Positions 52,901 to 62,683 are shown, counted from the first letter of the stretch. The stretch: DNA of 64,000 bases from Strongylocentrotus droebachiensis (GCA_035222895.1 JAVYIG010000167.1:166501-230500); one strand, 5' to 3'. Translations and numbers: made by a program. The notes: a model not told the origin generated them from the letters alone.

Positions 52901-53184
52901 CATCAATCATATTTCTGTCTTAGTCATATCACCAAATTTTAAAACAAATATATTGTACACCATTCTATATAAGTTACAATTTATGATTATCGCGATGAAG
53001 GCAATATGAAGAAGAGCATTTGAACATTTATATTCTGTTTTGTTGTTGCTGATACTTATCATCTTTTTTAATATACTGCCTTTCAAATTATTTATTGTTT
53101 TCCGCAATTCACGAGTAGTTTATGAATCTCTCTTAATATTAGGACTACTGACTACTATCCGTTCTTTTACAGAATCAGAAGGAG
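40439..53184 (+). CDS. Ig-domain receptor gene 2, paralogue of gene 1 (3' part outside window)
   Basis: Exons supported: 40439-40523 (signal peptide), 43757-44074 (Ig1), 44721-45026 (Ig2), 46020-46283 (Ig3), then stalk mini-exons 47058-47099, 50439-50471, 52163-52204, 52772-52804, 53143-53184. All are phase 1 at both ends (the first ends in phase 1), so any subset splices in frame without stops. Exons match gene 1 domain by domain, and introns after Ig1 are alignable. The transmembrane and kinase-like exons expected from gene 1 were not found before 64000, so the gene either continues beyond the window or ends otherwise; whether it also has a degenerate kinase cannot be told. The extended Thr/Ser stalk is the main difference from gene 1. 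Large introns carry a palindromic MITE and a Helitron-like array. Confidence 0.8.
40670..40770. repeat. CTCACGC repeat hairpin
   Basis: Five occurrences of CTCACGC with the complement GCGTGAG inside about 100 bp (TCTCACGCAATCTGCGTGAG and neighbours), forming small hairpins. Probably an internal part of a dispersed repeat. It lies in the first intron of gene 2. Confidence 0.5.
41580..42240. repeat. G-run followed by tandem repeat of about 170 bp (2.5 copies)
   Basis: After G homopolymers (41590-41655), a unit with ACACCCAGTATGGACAGACA, AGCCTTGCTTTAAGTTTGAG and TTAACTGGATGAGAGGTATA occurs nearly exactly twice (about 41878-42050 and 42050-42220) with a more diverged copy before it. Non-coding. 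Confidence 0.75.
42430..42540. repeat. GC-rich repeat block shared with 27565-27650
   Basis: CTCCCTACCGTGGAAGGGGG, ACACCCC, and CTCGCGCTTGGTTGCTCCGC match the inner part of the 27451-27696 MITE. A diverged fragment of the same family. Confidence 0.6.
43757..44074 (+). CDS. Gene 2 exon: Ig-like domain 1
   Basis: Phase 1-1 exon of 318 nt (TACAG / GTAAGA). Cysteines in VSLVCTSTE and EYRCNTAG; Trp in FSWTDV. It corresponds to gene 1 exon 1351-1665, with conserved TSILNINAIELEEDGEY and a variable middle loop. Confidence 0.9.
44721..45026 (+). CDS. Gene 2 exon: Ig-like domain 2
   Basis: Phase 1-1 exon of 306 nt, donor GTAAGT. Near-identical to gene 1 exon 2286-2597 through VLDGVT, then two codons shorter. 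The acceptor AAAAAAG has a poor pyrimidine tract compared with gene 1, so use should be confirmed in transcripts. Confidence 0.85.
45243..45345. repeat. Minisatellite with AATAGACCGACAGCC units
   Basis: Five or so diverged copies of a 16-22 bp unit (CCAATAGACNNACAGCCNA). It is followed by a C run and a G run at 45711-45724; related to the intron between Ig2 and Ig3 of gene 2. Confidence 0.7.
46020..46283 (+). CDS. Gene 2 exon: Ig-like domain 3
   Basis: Phase 1-1 exon of 264 nt (TTCCAG / GTAAGT), same length as gene 1. Cysteines in LTVSCNTND and EFICVGGN. 46038-46130 is identical to 3762-3854 over 93 bp; the second half diverges with many amino-acid changes. Candidate N-glycosylation sites: NGTL and NTST. 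Confidence 0.9.
46574..46640 (+). pseudogene. Stalk mini-exon A1, disrupted by microsatellite
   Basis: After the acceptor TTAACCGCAG, the sequence AAACAAGTACAAGACC matches the start of mini-exons A2 and A3. It then runs into C9, A15 and (CAA)n instead of CTACAGAATCGAACACTG. The strong GTATGT donor of A2/A3 is replaced by AAGTGGTTT. Probably no longer spliced in. Confidence 0.55.
47058..47099 (+). CDS. Gene 2 stalk mini-exon B1
   Basis: 42-nt phase 1-1 exon (ATATCAG / GTAAGA) encoding LLTTSRTATESER. First of three related B-type exons. Confidence 0.65.
47386..48265. mobile_element. Palindromic MITE, CAGTGCGTCCCAG ends, copy 2
   Basis: Near-identical to 33886-34754, flanked by TA, about 880 bp, inverted along its whole length. 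The extra length comes from GATGCATATTTTACGCATG-like sequence that copy 1 has lost on one arm. It lies in the stalk intron of gene 2, so the two insertions are independent events after or around the gene duplication. Confidence 0.85.
48560..49540. other. Intron block conserved with gene 1 (11450-12420)
   Basis: See 11450-12420: shared order of GGCATGCTAAATAA, CTAAATGATTAA, AGGTAAATATTTAT, CAAAGTCCTGTTTAT and others. Supports duplication of introns together with exons. Confidence 0.5.
49918..49957. repeat. (AAT)n microsatellite
   Basis: Uninterrupted AATAATAAT tract of about 40 bp. Confidence 0.95.
50067..50625 (+). repeat. Tandemly duplicated intron/exon unit, copy 2 (with mini-exon A2)
   Basis: From GGGCGCTTTTTTCGTCGG through the A2 exon to about TCACCAAGTTT this is highly similar to 52404-52935. 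A more diverged copy surrounds A1 (46390-46720). The duplicated block carries the exon with its splice sites. Confidence 0.8.
50439..50471 (+). CDS. Gene 2 stalk mini-exon A2
   Basis: 33-nt phase 1-1 exon (AACCGCAG / GTATGT) encoding GTTTRPTESNT. Thr/Ser-rich; O-glycosylated stalk inferred. Confidence 0.7.
50626..51995. mobile_element. Insertion within the duplicated unit, with palindromes
   Basis: Absent from the equivalent place in copy 3 (near 52940-52975). It holds a direct repeat of about 180 bp (50938-51110 and 51118-51290), a long inverted repeat (about 51357-51645: CACCAGGTGACGGTTATGGG... and ...GTAACCGTAAACTGGTG) with inner AAGATTGCGCCCATG arms, and a hairpin at 51899-51991 with CAGGGCAATACGAC / GTTGTATTGCCCTG. 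Probably several nested non-autonomous elements. Confidence 0.55.
52163..52204 (+). CDS. Gene 2 stalk mini-exon B2
   Basis: 42-nt phase 1-1 exon (ATATCAG / GTAAAA) encoding GLWTSIRSSTESEG. Related to B1 and B3. Confidence 0.7.
52404..52960 (+). repeat. Tandemly duplicated intron/exon unit, copy 3 (with mini-exon A3)
   Basis: Counterpart of 50067-50625, offset about 2.33 kb. It lacks the 1.37-kb insertion, so its A and B exons are only 340 bp apart. Confidence 0.8.
52772..52804 (+). CDS. Gene 2 stalk mini-exon A3
   Basis: 33-nt phase 1-1 exon (AACCGCAG / GTATGT) encoding GTTTIPTESNT, two residues or fewer different from A2. Confidence 0.7.
53143..53184 (+). CDS. Gene 2 stalk mini-exon B3
   Basis: 42-nt phase 1-1 exon (ATATTAG / GTAAGA) encoding GLLTTIRSFTESEG. 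Last exon of gene 2 I can support in the window. Confidence 0.65.
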
Positions 53185-53504
53185 GTAAGAGATTTTTTTT
53201 TAAATTTCAAATCAATTTATTTACTAATATTGTCAACAGGTTTTCTTGAACCATTGACTTATGTATTCTCCTTTGTTATGCAATTTAAATAGGTGAGTAA
53301 TAGAATTGCCGTAAACATGGTAAGGTAAGAAAATTGAGCCACGAAATGTGAGTTTGGTGAATAAAATCAATAATTAAAAGAGGTAGTCTCTTGAATCCTA
53401 TATTTCCATACACTTTAGATATATAAATGCAAGAATCTGTTGAATAAGTGAACAAAATGACAAAGTAAAAGAAGTATAACAGAGCCCTTTCTAATTAACC
53501 TTTC

Positions 53505-53725
53505 GACTCAATGGCCCGAATTCACAACGGAGGTCTGAGGACAGACCCGGTTTGATCAGACCAAGGTTTGTACAGACCTTGGTCTGAGCTCAAACCTGGT
53601 TTATTTTCAAACCCATTCCACAAAGGAAGGTTTGTATAAACTTTGGTCTGTAATTCCGAAACCTCAGACCAAGGTTTGTAAAACTAGTCTCAGCCATAGG
53701 GTTTCTAACATAATTTGTATGGGCT
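53505..53725. repeat. Palindromic repeat with GGTTTGT / CAGACC motifs
   Basis: Starts GGCCCGAATTCACAA and contains many alternating CAGACCNNGGTTTG and complementary copies. Likely one end of a non-autonomous element; no matching right end found. Confidence 0.5.
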
Positions 53726-54471
53726 AGGGTTTAAATGATAAGAATTGAAAAAACTGTTAAACTAAGCATTCTTAGTACGATCCGGACATCTTAATGAGCA
53801 ATCTTGAAAATATGATGGTTAGAACATCTCTGAAATAAACTTTTGAATTGCATTTTCATGAATTAATCGAACCAAACTGGCGCGCCGATGCAGAAAGTGC
53901 CCCACGTACTCACATTTGTGTGGTGCTGGTGAAGCACTCAATCTGACCCAGAACAAATTGACATCGGCACCTCAAAACCTTCATTAGATTAATAAGGGCT
54001 CTTTTAAATTAACTGTAGGCGTATTATTGTTTTGGGGGCCACACATGATTATATTTTATCAATCAAATCACGTAATGATAATAACGATTTAATTTGATAT
54101 TGAATTTTTATTGTGATTATATAGATTCATTTGATTGCAAGTCGCACATCCTCCTTCCAATTGCCATTTTATTACTTATTTTTGGTAGATTGTTTTCTAT
54201 ATTTAAATGTTTATACTTGTTAATTACTGTATATATAGTTACTTTTTAAGAGGTTTTAATTTTATTAAAGTCAAAAATATTATGAATTGGGGACATCATA
54301 GACGCCAAAGGGGATGTGGATATAAATCGGGCAAAACAATTACTTGTTATTAAAACTATATTATTTATGTGAGGTTAAATTACTTTGGAATTGTATGTGA
54401 CTGAAAAAGAAAATTAAAATGTAAAACTGGTTTTTGTTAATATGGAAATACGTCTTCATTATTAGGTGGTC

Positions 54472-56558
54472 TGTTGAAAACAGATCACCTATTGTTTTCG
54501 TCAGAATTTTCTTTCTTTATTATTATTATTATTATTTATTTTTATTTCTTCCCGTTTTTTGTGAACAGGATAACTCAAGATCAAATTAGTCAATTTCCTT
54601 CAATTTTGGCAGAGTCATAAGTCATTGCCATAAGACGTTCCAGTAACATTTTCAAGGTCATCAAGTCATCGTGACGTCATCCAGGCGCCATTTTGTGAAA
54701 TCACATTATCCATCATATCTTCATGATGCATAAGCAAAGGTCATTCATATTCATATCACATATACTTCAGGTCAAGGGTCAACAGGTCATGTCATCAAAG
54801 GTCACATAAAGGTCATGACGCGCGCGTACGCGTGCGTCAAAATTTTAAAATGCTCAAAATCACTTAACTATTAAACGAGAGTACGAATCAGGTCATTTTA
54901 AGCATTTCAAAATTTTCCGTCCGTAAGTGTCCGCGCGCGCGTTGCGCGCGCTCACAACGCGCGGAAATGGTCAAATTCAAATTTTTTACATGATTTAGAT
55001 TCCTCTTACCGTAAATGACAATTTACATTAATGTCAGTCACTCTTGACCTTTTATAAGGCCGTGAGCGCGCGTCAAAGTTCAAAATCCGCGCGTGCTGCT
55101 ATGGGCAATATAATGCAAATTTGATCAAAAACATCCCATTTTAAAAATCGGAATAGCTCTTCAGATAGTCCATCGACCCCAACTTTTATATCATGGTTGG
55201 AAAAAGCATGAGTTGGAGATATGATTTCATGTCTCATTTGACCCTCAATTAACTCATGACGTCATCATAATGGCCTCCAAACTCAAAATTTTAATTTTCA
55301 TATTATGACGTCAGCAGATTTTTGGAAAATTGATTGTATCTCTGTAAATATTGATTATTTTTCTTTCAAATTTTGATATGTTCTACCTGAGAATATTCTC
55401 TACAAATCCAGTTACAACAAATTTTCATTTTGACAAAGGCATCATGGCGTATTTTTAAGATTAAAGGAGGCATGTCAATTTTTCACATTTTGCGTGTATT
55501 CTCTATGGGACATGACTTTTTCTCAAAACTGGATTCTACATTCTCGTCTTTCGCGAGCAATATCTCCGTCGTTTTATCTTTGTTTACGCTGAGCTTTGAG
55601 TATGTTGTAGCTGAGACAATAAGCTATCACAAATGTGCCCTTTATTTTTCGATCAGATGCCGGGATCATGCTCATATTTCACTTACAAAGTGGGATTGGA
55701 GAATTCTATTTTCCGTTTACGTGTAATCTCTATGGAAAATGTTTTGGTATATCGGTAACGCACTTGACTTCCGACCTTGAGGTCCCTGGTTCGAGTCAGG
55801 GCGTCTCCAACAATTTTTTTTCTTCACTTTTTTTTCATTTTGACCTTTCACTGTACAATCTCCTTTGAATATTAAAACACGTAGAATCGGAAATAATGTA
55901 ATAAACAACCATATTTACTTTATTATTACCCTATTATCACTTGATCCATTACTTTTTGCGTGTGATCCTTATGGGAGATGACTTTTTCTCAAATCTGGAT
56001 TCTACATTCTTGTCTTTTGCGAGCAATATCGCCGTTATTCCAGCTTGATGTTTGTTGATTTTTGAGTATGTTGTAGCTGAGACTATATGCTATATAAATA
56101 TCCCCTCACTTTTTTGCAATCAGATGTCAAGATCACGCTCATGATCATGATCATGATCATCATTATCGTCATCATGACAATCATGATCATGATCAAGTTG
56201 TTAATTTCTCAATACTTTGTGTCATATTCATTAGGCCTACTTATTTTGATATTTTTTCCCCATTAAATTTGATCATGATCATCATCAACAATCATTATAA
56301 TTTCTCAATATTTCCTTCATCAGTTCAGCTCATCAGTTTAGTTCAGTTCATCAGTTTATCCGTTTAGCTCATCAATTCAGTTCATTTCACATCAGTTCAA
56401 TCTATCAGTTCATCAGTTCATCAGTACTTCATTCATCAATTCATATCTTAATACATAATTTTACACTAACATCAGTTTATTATGTAATTGAATTGAAGAT
56501 GAGCATGATCATGAAGACAGACCACCTAATTCGTCCCCATGACGAATTAAATTTCTAG
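54472..56558 (+). mobile_element. Helitron/Helentron-like unit 1
   Basis: Ends with a perfect 8-bp-stem hairpin (AATTCGTC, loop, GACGAATT) followed by AAATTTCTAG and T: the hairpin-then-CTRR arrangement known for rolling-circle Helitrons. A GATCATGATCAT-type microsatellite (56130-56290) precedes the end. It contains a tRNA-like stretch at 55735-55809 and blocks shared with units 2 and 3 (GGCGCCATTTTGTGAA, TGACGTCATCATAATGGCCT, GGCATCATGGCGTATTTTT). No Rep/helicase: non-autonomous. The left boundary is uncertain; a degenerate copy of the same end lies at 54472-54520. Confidence 0.6.
55735..55809 (+). repeat. tRNA-like stretch, copy 1
   Basis: 75 bp with acceptor-like ends (…CGTCTCCA), an A-box-like GGTATATCGGTAACGC and a B-box GGTTCGAGTCA (one mismatch to consensus GGTTCGANTCC). 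The anticodon arm does not pair cleanly. tRNA-derived, as in SINE heads; not called a functional tRNA. Confidence 0.55.
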
Positions 56559-58043
56559 TAATTTAATTGGAATTGTACAAAAACTCGAATTTATTTGTGA
56601 CCACTTTTTTGTGAACACGATTACTCAAAATTGAATAACCCAATTTCAATTAAATTTGACACAGTCATTGGTCATCTTCATAAGACGTGACAGGAACATT
56701 TTCAAGTTCATCAAAATATCGTGACGTCATCCAGGCGCCATTTTGTGAAGTACTCTGAAAATCAACTCATGATCATATCTTCATAACCGTAAATCATTTA
56801 TCTTTCATATTTATAACGATTAAGGTCAATATCCGTCCGGTCAACTTAAGGTCAAAAAACGCGCGCGTACGCGTCCGTCCGCAAGTCGCTGCGCGCAAAA
56901 ATAAAAAATGCTCATAATCACTTTTTGATCAAATTAGAGTACGTTTTAGGCCATTTCAAGCATTTCGAAAATTTCGAAAATTTTTGCAAGCATAAATTTG
57001 CGCGCACGTTTGTGTTCGTAATGGTCGTACGCAACCTAGAATCGCCTTTTTTTTGTCTATCATAGTATTGCCCATTTTATTCCGAACAATTTGATACCAT
57101 GTTTATCTCTTTATGACCATTAATAACGAAATGAGCGTCCGTTCAAGGTAAATGTCCGTTCGAACCCTCAATTAACTCATGACGTCATCATGATTGCCTC
57201 CGTTCAAGGTAAATGTCCGTGCGTGCGAGCTCTTGTAATACATAGCATATATGGGCAAAAACATGCCTATACAAAATCCATTGTAGCTCTTTAGGATGCA
57301 AGATGACCCCAATTTTTTTTTCATATCTTGATAAAGTATGAGTCGGAAATATGATTTCATGTCTCATTTGACCCTCAATTAACTCATGACGTCATCATAA
57401 TTGCCTCCGAACTCAAAATTTCAATTTGCATATTATGACGTCATCATATTTTTGGAAAATTGATTGTATCTCTGTAAATATTAATCAATTTTCATCCAAA
57501 TTTTGATATGTTCTAGCTGAGACAATTCTCTACAAATAAAGTCACGACGTATTTTTCATTTTGACAAAGGCATCATGGCGTATTTTTGCGATTAAAGGAG
57601 GCATGTCAATTTTTCACATTTTGGGTGTATTCTCTATGGGACATTAATTTTTCTCAAAACTGGATTCTACAATCTTATCTTTCGGGAGCAATATCTCCGT
57701 CGTTTTATCTTTGTTTACGCTGAGCTTTGAGTATGTTGTAGCTGAGACAATGAGCTATCACAAATGTGCCCTTTATTTTTCGATCAGATGCCGGGATCAT
57801 GCTCATATCTCACTTGCAAAGAGGGATTTGAGAATTCCATTTTCCGTTTACGTGTATTCTCTATGGGAAATGTTTTGGTATATCGGTAACGCACTTGACT
57901 TCCGACCTCGAGGTCCCTGGTTCGAGTCCGGGCGTCTCCAACAATTTTTTTTCTTCATTTTTTTTTTTGTTGTTGACTTTTTAATGATCATAAAATTGAA
58001 AACAGACCACCTAATTCGTCACCATGACGAATTCAATTTCTAG
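56559..58043 (+). mobile_element. Helitron/Helentron-like unit 2
   Basis: About 1.49 kb, immediately after unit 1. Terminates with AATTCGTC-ACCAT-GACGAATT hairpin then CAATTTCTAG|T. Same internal order as units 1 and 3, but without the long GATCAT microsatellite. tRNA-like stretch at 57866-57940. Confidence 0.6.
57866..57940 (+). repeat. tRNA-like stretch, copy 2
   Basis: As copy 1 but with an intact B-box GGTTCGAGTCC and a T-arm CCTGG/CCGGG that pairs. Acceptor-like GGAAATG / CGTCTCC has five Watson-Crick pairs and one G-T pair of seven. Confidence 0.55.
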
Positions 58044-59906
58044 TATTTTAATTGAATTTGTACAAAAACACAATTCAATTAAAATAAATTTGTGACCACT
58101 TTTTTGTTCCCACGATTACTCAAAATTGAACCGTGCAAATTCAATTAAATTTGACAGAGTCATAGGTCATCGTCTTAAGACGTGACAGGAACATTTTCAA
58201 GTTCATTCAAATATCGTGACGTCATCCAGGCGCCATTTTGTGAAGTACTCTGAAAATCAACTCATGATCATATCTTCATAACCGTAAATAATTTCTCATT
58301 CATATTTATAACGATTAAGGTCAATATCCGTCCGGTCAACTTAAGGTCAATAAACGCGCGCGTACGCGTACGTCCGCGCGTCGGTGCGCGCAAAACTAAA
58401 AAATGCTCAAAATCACTTTTTGATCAAATTAGAGTACGTTTTAGGCTATTTTAAGCATTTCGAAAAAAAATGCGTGCGCACAGCTTTGCGCGCGCGTTTC
58501 CGCGCGTAATAGCATTTTGCAACATAGAATCGCCAATTTTTTTCTTTCATCATATTTAACACATTTTCTCAAGCATTTCAATACGTTGTTCACCTTTTTC
58601 TGCCCATTAATAACGGATTGAGCGTCCGTTTAAGATAATGTTCGTGCGTGCGAGCTCTTGTTATACATAACATATATGGGCAAAAACATGCCTATACAAA
58701 ATCCATTGTAGCGCTTTAGGATGCAAGGTGAACCTAATTTGTTTTCAAATTTTAAAAGAGTATGAATCGGAGGTATGATTTCATGTCTCATTTGACCCTC
58801 AATTAACTCATGACGTCATCATAATGGCCTCCGAACTCAAAATTTCAATTTGCATATTATGACGTCATCATATTTTTGGAAAAATGATTGTATCTCTGTG
58901 AATATTGATCGATTTAATTCCAGATTTTGATATGTTCTAGCTAAGACAATTCTCTACAAATAAAGTCACGAAGTATTTTTCATTTTGACAAAGGCATCAT
59001 GGCGTATTTTTGCGATTAAAGGAGGCATGTCAATTTTTCACATTTTGCGTGTATTCTCTATAGGACATGACTTTTTCTCAAAACTGGATTCTACATTCTC
59101 TACTTTCGCGAGCAATATCTCCGTCGTTTTATCTTTGTTTACGCTGAGCTTTGAGTATGTTGTAGCTGAGACAATAAGCTATCATAAGTGTGCCTTTTAT
59201 TTTTCAATCAGATGCCGGGATCATGCTCATATTTCACTTACAAAGTGGGATTTGAGATTTCCATTTTCCGTTTACGTGTAATCTCTATGGGAAATGTTTT
59301 GGTATATCGGTAACGCACTTGACTTCCGACCTCGAGGTCCCTGGTTCGAGTCCGGGCGTCTCCAACAATTTTTTTTCTTCACTTTTTTTTCTTTTTGACC
59401 TTTCACTGTACCATCTCCTTTGAATATTAAAACACGTAGAATCGCAAATAATGTAATAAACAACCATATTTACTTTATTATTACCCTATTATCACTTGAT
59501 CCATTACTTTTTGCGTGTAATCCTTATGGGAGATGACTTTTTCTCAAATCTGGATTCTACATTCATGTCTTTTGCGAGCAATATCGACGTTATTTCTGCT
59601 TTGTTTGTGTTGATATTGGAGTATGTTGTAGCTCAGACTATATGATATCTACATGTCTCCTCATTTTTCCAATCAGATGTCATCATGGTCTGTTGATGAT
59701 CATCAGCATCATCATGATCATCATGATCATCATCATCGTCATCACCATTACTATCAAGATCATCACTATCATGATCATCATCATGATCATCATTGTTTAC
59801 ATGTCTATATAACTTCTCCCTTTCTCAATATAGTTAATATTATAATCTATCATTAGACTTGAAGACAGACCACCTAATTCGTCCCCATGACGAATTAAAT
59901 TTCTAG
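58044..59906 (+). mobile_element. Helitron/Helentron-like unit 3
   Basis: About 1.86 kb. Ends in the same hairpin (AATTCGTC-CCCAT-GACGAATT) and AAATTTCTAG|T, preceded by a CATCATGATCATCATGATC microsatellite (59690-59800). tRNA-like stretch at 59290-59364. Confidence 0.6.
59290..59364 (+). repeat. tRNA-like stretch, copy 3
   Basis: Identical or nearly so to copy 2, with intact B-box. The minus-strand frame reading LETPGLEPGTSRS across it is the usual spurious product of tRNA-like sequence. Confidence 0.55.
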
Positions 59907-61140
59907 TTTTGAATTGACACCAAAAGTATGTCATAATATATCAGTTACAAAAAAAAAAAAATGTCACAAATTATATATAAGGTATTAATTAGTTGAGAAC
60001 CTTTATGAATCTAACTTAGCTTGTTATATATGTTTTATATACACACACAAAAAAAATGTAATTTTACAAACATATTCAACATTTATTTGAAGGAAATATT
60101 ATGAAGGGCAAACATTTAAAAGTGTTACCTCCGTAATTATGTTTTTTAAAAACATGAATAATTTTATGATATATGTATTCAATTAATAAATAATGGAGAA
60201 AAATAAAGAAAAACAAAGACTTGTCAATGAATTAATCTTTTGAATTATCTGTTGATTTCTATGTATTGTCATTGTTGTGAGCTGCACCCGGTCGGGTAAC
60301 ACAGACACACACACACGCACACATGCACCCAAACATACTACCCCCCCCCCCCACGCTCATTCTCCCGCTGTCCCACCAGACTCCCGCCACCAGTGAGCAC
60401 TTCAAATTTTGTTATTACTCAACACCCCCCCCCCCCTTTCTTGTTGAGGCAAAACAAAATTGCACTGACAATCTCCCTCGAAGCAGCCCTGATTAATATC
60501 TCACTGTAACGCTATTTGCACGAAGAAAATCAGAAAAAACAACAAAATGGGTGCCAAAAATTCTAATTTGCACATAAATAGTTCTTTAATTCTGACTTCA
60601 CTTAGTACAGTATCAGATTAACATTTGTATGAATACTCTCCCCTGACTAGCAAATAATATATTGACCCACCCTCGACTCATCAGCTATGTATTCAATACT
60701 AATTATAGTTGTAATTAACCTTAAGTCGGTGCATTTAGAAAACACTAAATTACAAATACCATGAGAGTGACAGTTTCTCTCCATCATGCTGCTATGTTTC
60801 TGCTTATGTGTGTGACTGTATATACATTTAGGCACAGTATTCTACCAAATTCTAAACCTAACACCAAAAATATATAAAGACAAACAATTTGAAAACATAT
60901 ATTATTGTAGTTTTGTGGGAACACCGGGGAGGGACCGTCTTTTGAAATACATTTTGAGCTAATTCCAGTTGCAATTTGAGATAAATTTGTATTTTATATT
61001 ATACACTAAAATTGTTTGTGGAATAGAGTCACGCATGTTGGCTGTTTCAGCCTATACTTGGCCAAACCATTGCTATATTTGCACTCGGTGAATTTTGTGA
61101 GTGTGAGCAGTGGAAAAGCGTAAAAATTACTCGAAGAGTG
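59907..61140. other. No recognised gene
   Basis: AT-rich. Contains C homopolymers (60342-60353, 60426-60438) and, on the minus strand at 60778-60826, an inverted partial copy of the sequence around the start codon of the Myb/SANT gene (TACAGTCACACACATA and AGCAGCATGATGGAGAG). Confidence 0.5.
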
Positions 61141-62221
61141 TCCACCTTTTCTCTTAGATTGTTGAGGCATGGAACATCCTCATCCATACTTTTTGTTGTG
61201 AAGTGTCAGAGAGCATCTGTGGTACGTCGACCCTCGGATGAAGAAATGGTTTCCGATGAGGAAGAGAAGGCATGGATACCTGCAGAATCGAAAGGGATAA
61301 CGGGAAGAGAGAGAGAGAGAGAAAGAACGAAATAAACAATATATTCTTAATTATAACTTCTTTTTTTTTGGGGGGGGGGGGGGTGGGGTAATACTATACA
61401 TTAGCAGGAATTATTGAATCATACATGTACATGTGTCACTATACAAAACAAATGAGGTTCCACTGAAATTTAAAAACACATGAGCTTGTTTGAATTAATC
61501 ACTTAATGTGAATTGTTGCTATATTACCAAATAAAGTTTCCTTACATGTCACATCAGTTGGTTTTTGTAAGAAGAATTAATCTAGTCTACCTACCCTAAA
61601 GTCTATCTCCATGCAAGCATCGAATCTTGTTAATCTGCCCTAGCATCAAGCTTTCAATTAAGAGCATTCTCAAAAAAGATTCTTGCTTTTGTGGGTGCTT
61701 CCTTTCCACCGGTCTCGCAGCAATACTAGTTATTTTCCTAGCAACCTGTTGATACAAATATGGGAGAAAATTTGGTACAATCAATTAATTGATGAATTTG
61801 TCACTCTTCCTTTTTTTTCTAATAAAGTTGATATTTCTCATATTTTCATTAGTCAGCACATTATCATATTTATGGCAATTTATCCAAACAAGTGGGAATT
61901 TGTCATAACGTGCAATGAATAATATTCATTTTGATAATTGATTATTAGTTTTCTAAACAAATCCTTAAACTGCAATATCAATAATTTAAAGCGCCCTCTT
62001 TGAACTATTATTTACATTCAATATATAGCCGCATGGTAACAACTATTTACATTTTCTTTTAGAAGAGAGTTTGCTCTTTTATTTGATATAATTTTTATTA
62101 GGCCTTTACAAAAATATGTTTTTGGGGCCTAGGTCCTGTTTCATGTGGAATTGCCCACATGCATGGTAGAATAGGCTACTGTGCATGAATGTATACTATA
62201 TACAGTCACACACATAGCAGC
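61141..62221. other. No recognised gene
   Basis: Contains a GAGAGAGAGAGAG microsatellite (61305-61325) and a G run (61369-61384). Open frames around 61138-61335 and 61683-61922 have no recognisable motifs. May belong to the same transposon as the Myb/SANT gene. Confidence 0.4.
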
Positions 62222-62683
62222 ATGATGGAGGGACAACAGGCAAGGCAAAAGCCTAGGGGAAATTGGCAGAAGTTAGAACGGGACTACCTAATCGACTTAA
62301 TATCAGATAGGATCGATACCATCATATCCAAGCAAACAGATCATGCATCAAAAGAGAGTAAGGAGGTGGCATGGAAGGAGATTTCTGGGCTGTTTGATGC
62401 AAAATTTGGGAACAAATGGAGCCTTGGCCAAAAGCAGGACCTTTGGAAAAGGCTGCGGATAACAGCGAAAAAGGAGCTCTCTGCTTATAACCAGGCAGCG
62501 AGGAGGACTGGTGGTGGGCCAGCACCACCAGAACCTTCAGCAATTTCATTGGTAATTAAGGACCTTTGTCCAATAGACTTTTGCCAAGTCAGAAATCCAT
62601 TCGACGACGACGCCAACCTCGACAACAATGCCGTCGATTGCCTGCAATTTATTGCAGGGCAAACCACTCCTCCCAACAAGTAA
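62222..62683 (+). CDS. Myb/SANT-like (NAIF1-like) DNA-binding protein, probably Harbinger-associated
   Basis: 153 residues from MMEGQQ. Residues 10-95 fit the Myb/SANT-like fold of the NAIF1/Zeste group: Trp in GNWQKLERDYLIDLI, Trp in VAWKEISGLFDAKFG, Trp in LWKRLRITAKKELS, then AYNQAARRTGGGPAPPEP, where the TGGGP link is typical of this family. In PIF/Harbinger transposons such a protein is the second gene and works with the transposase; in animals some copies are domesticated. No Harbinger nuclease is visible in the window. The terminal AAG-TAA overlaps a possible donor (AA|GTAAGA), so the protein may continue in another exon. Alternative upstream in-frame start at 62189. Confidence 0.6.
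   Translation: MMEGQQARQKPRGNWQKLERDYLIDLISDRIDTIISKQTDHASKESKEVAWKEISGLFDAKFGNKWSLGQKQDLWKRLRITAKKELSAYNQAARRTGGGPAPPEPSAISLVIKDLCPIDFCQVRNPFDDDANLDNNAVDCLQFIAGQTTPPNK

Noticed and set aside
55717..59467. Minus-strand frames with WRRPDSNQGP and LETPGLEPGTS
   Set aside because: Well-known type of spurious translation of tRNA-like sequence, present in all three repeat units.
59653..59856. His/Asp-rich frame
   Set aside because: Translation of the CATCATGATCATCATGATC microsatellite near the end of Helitron-like unit 3.
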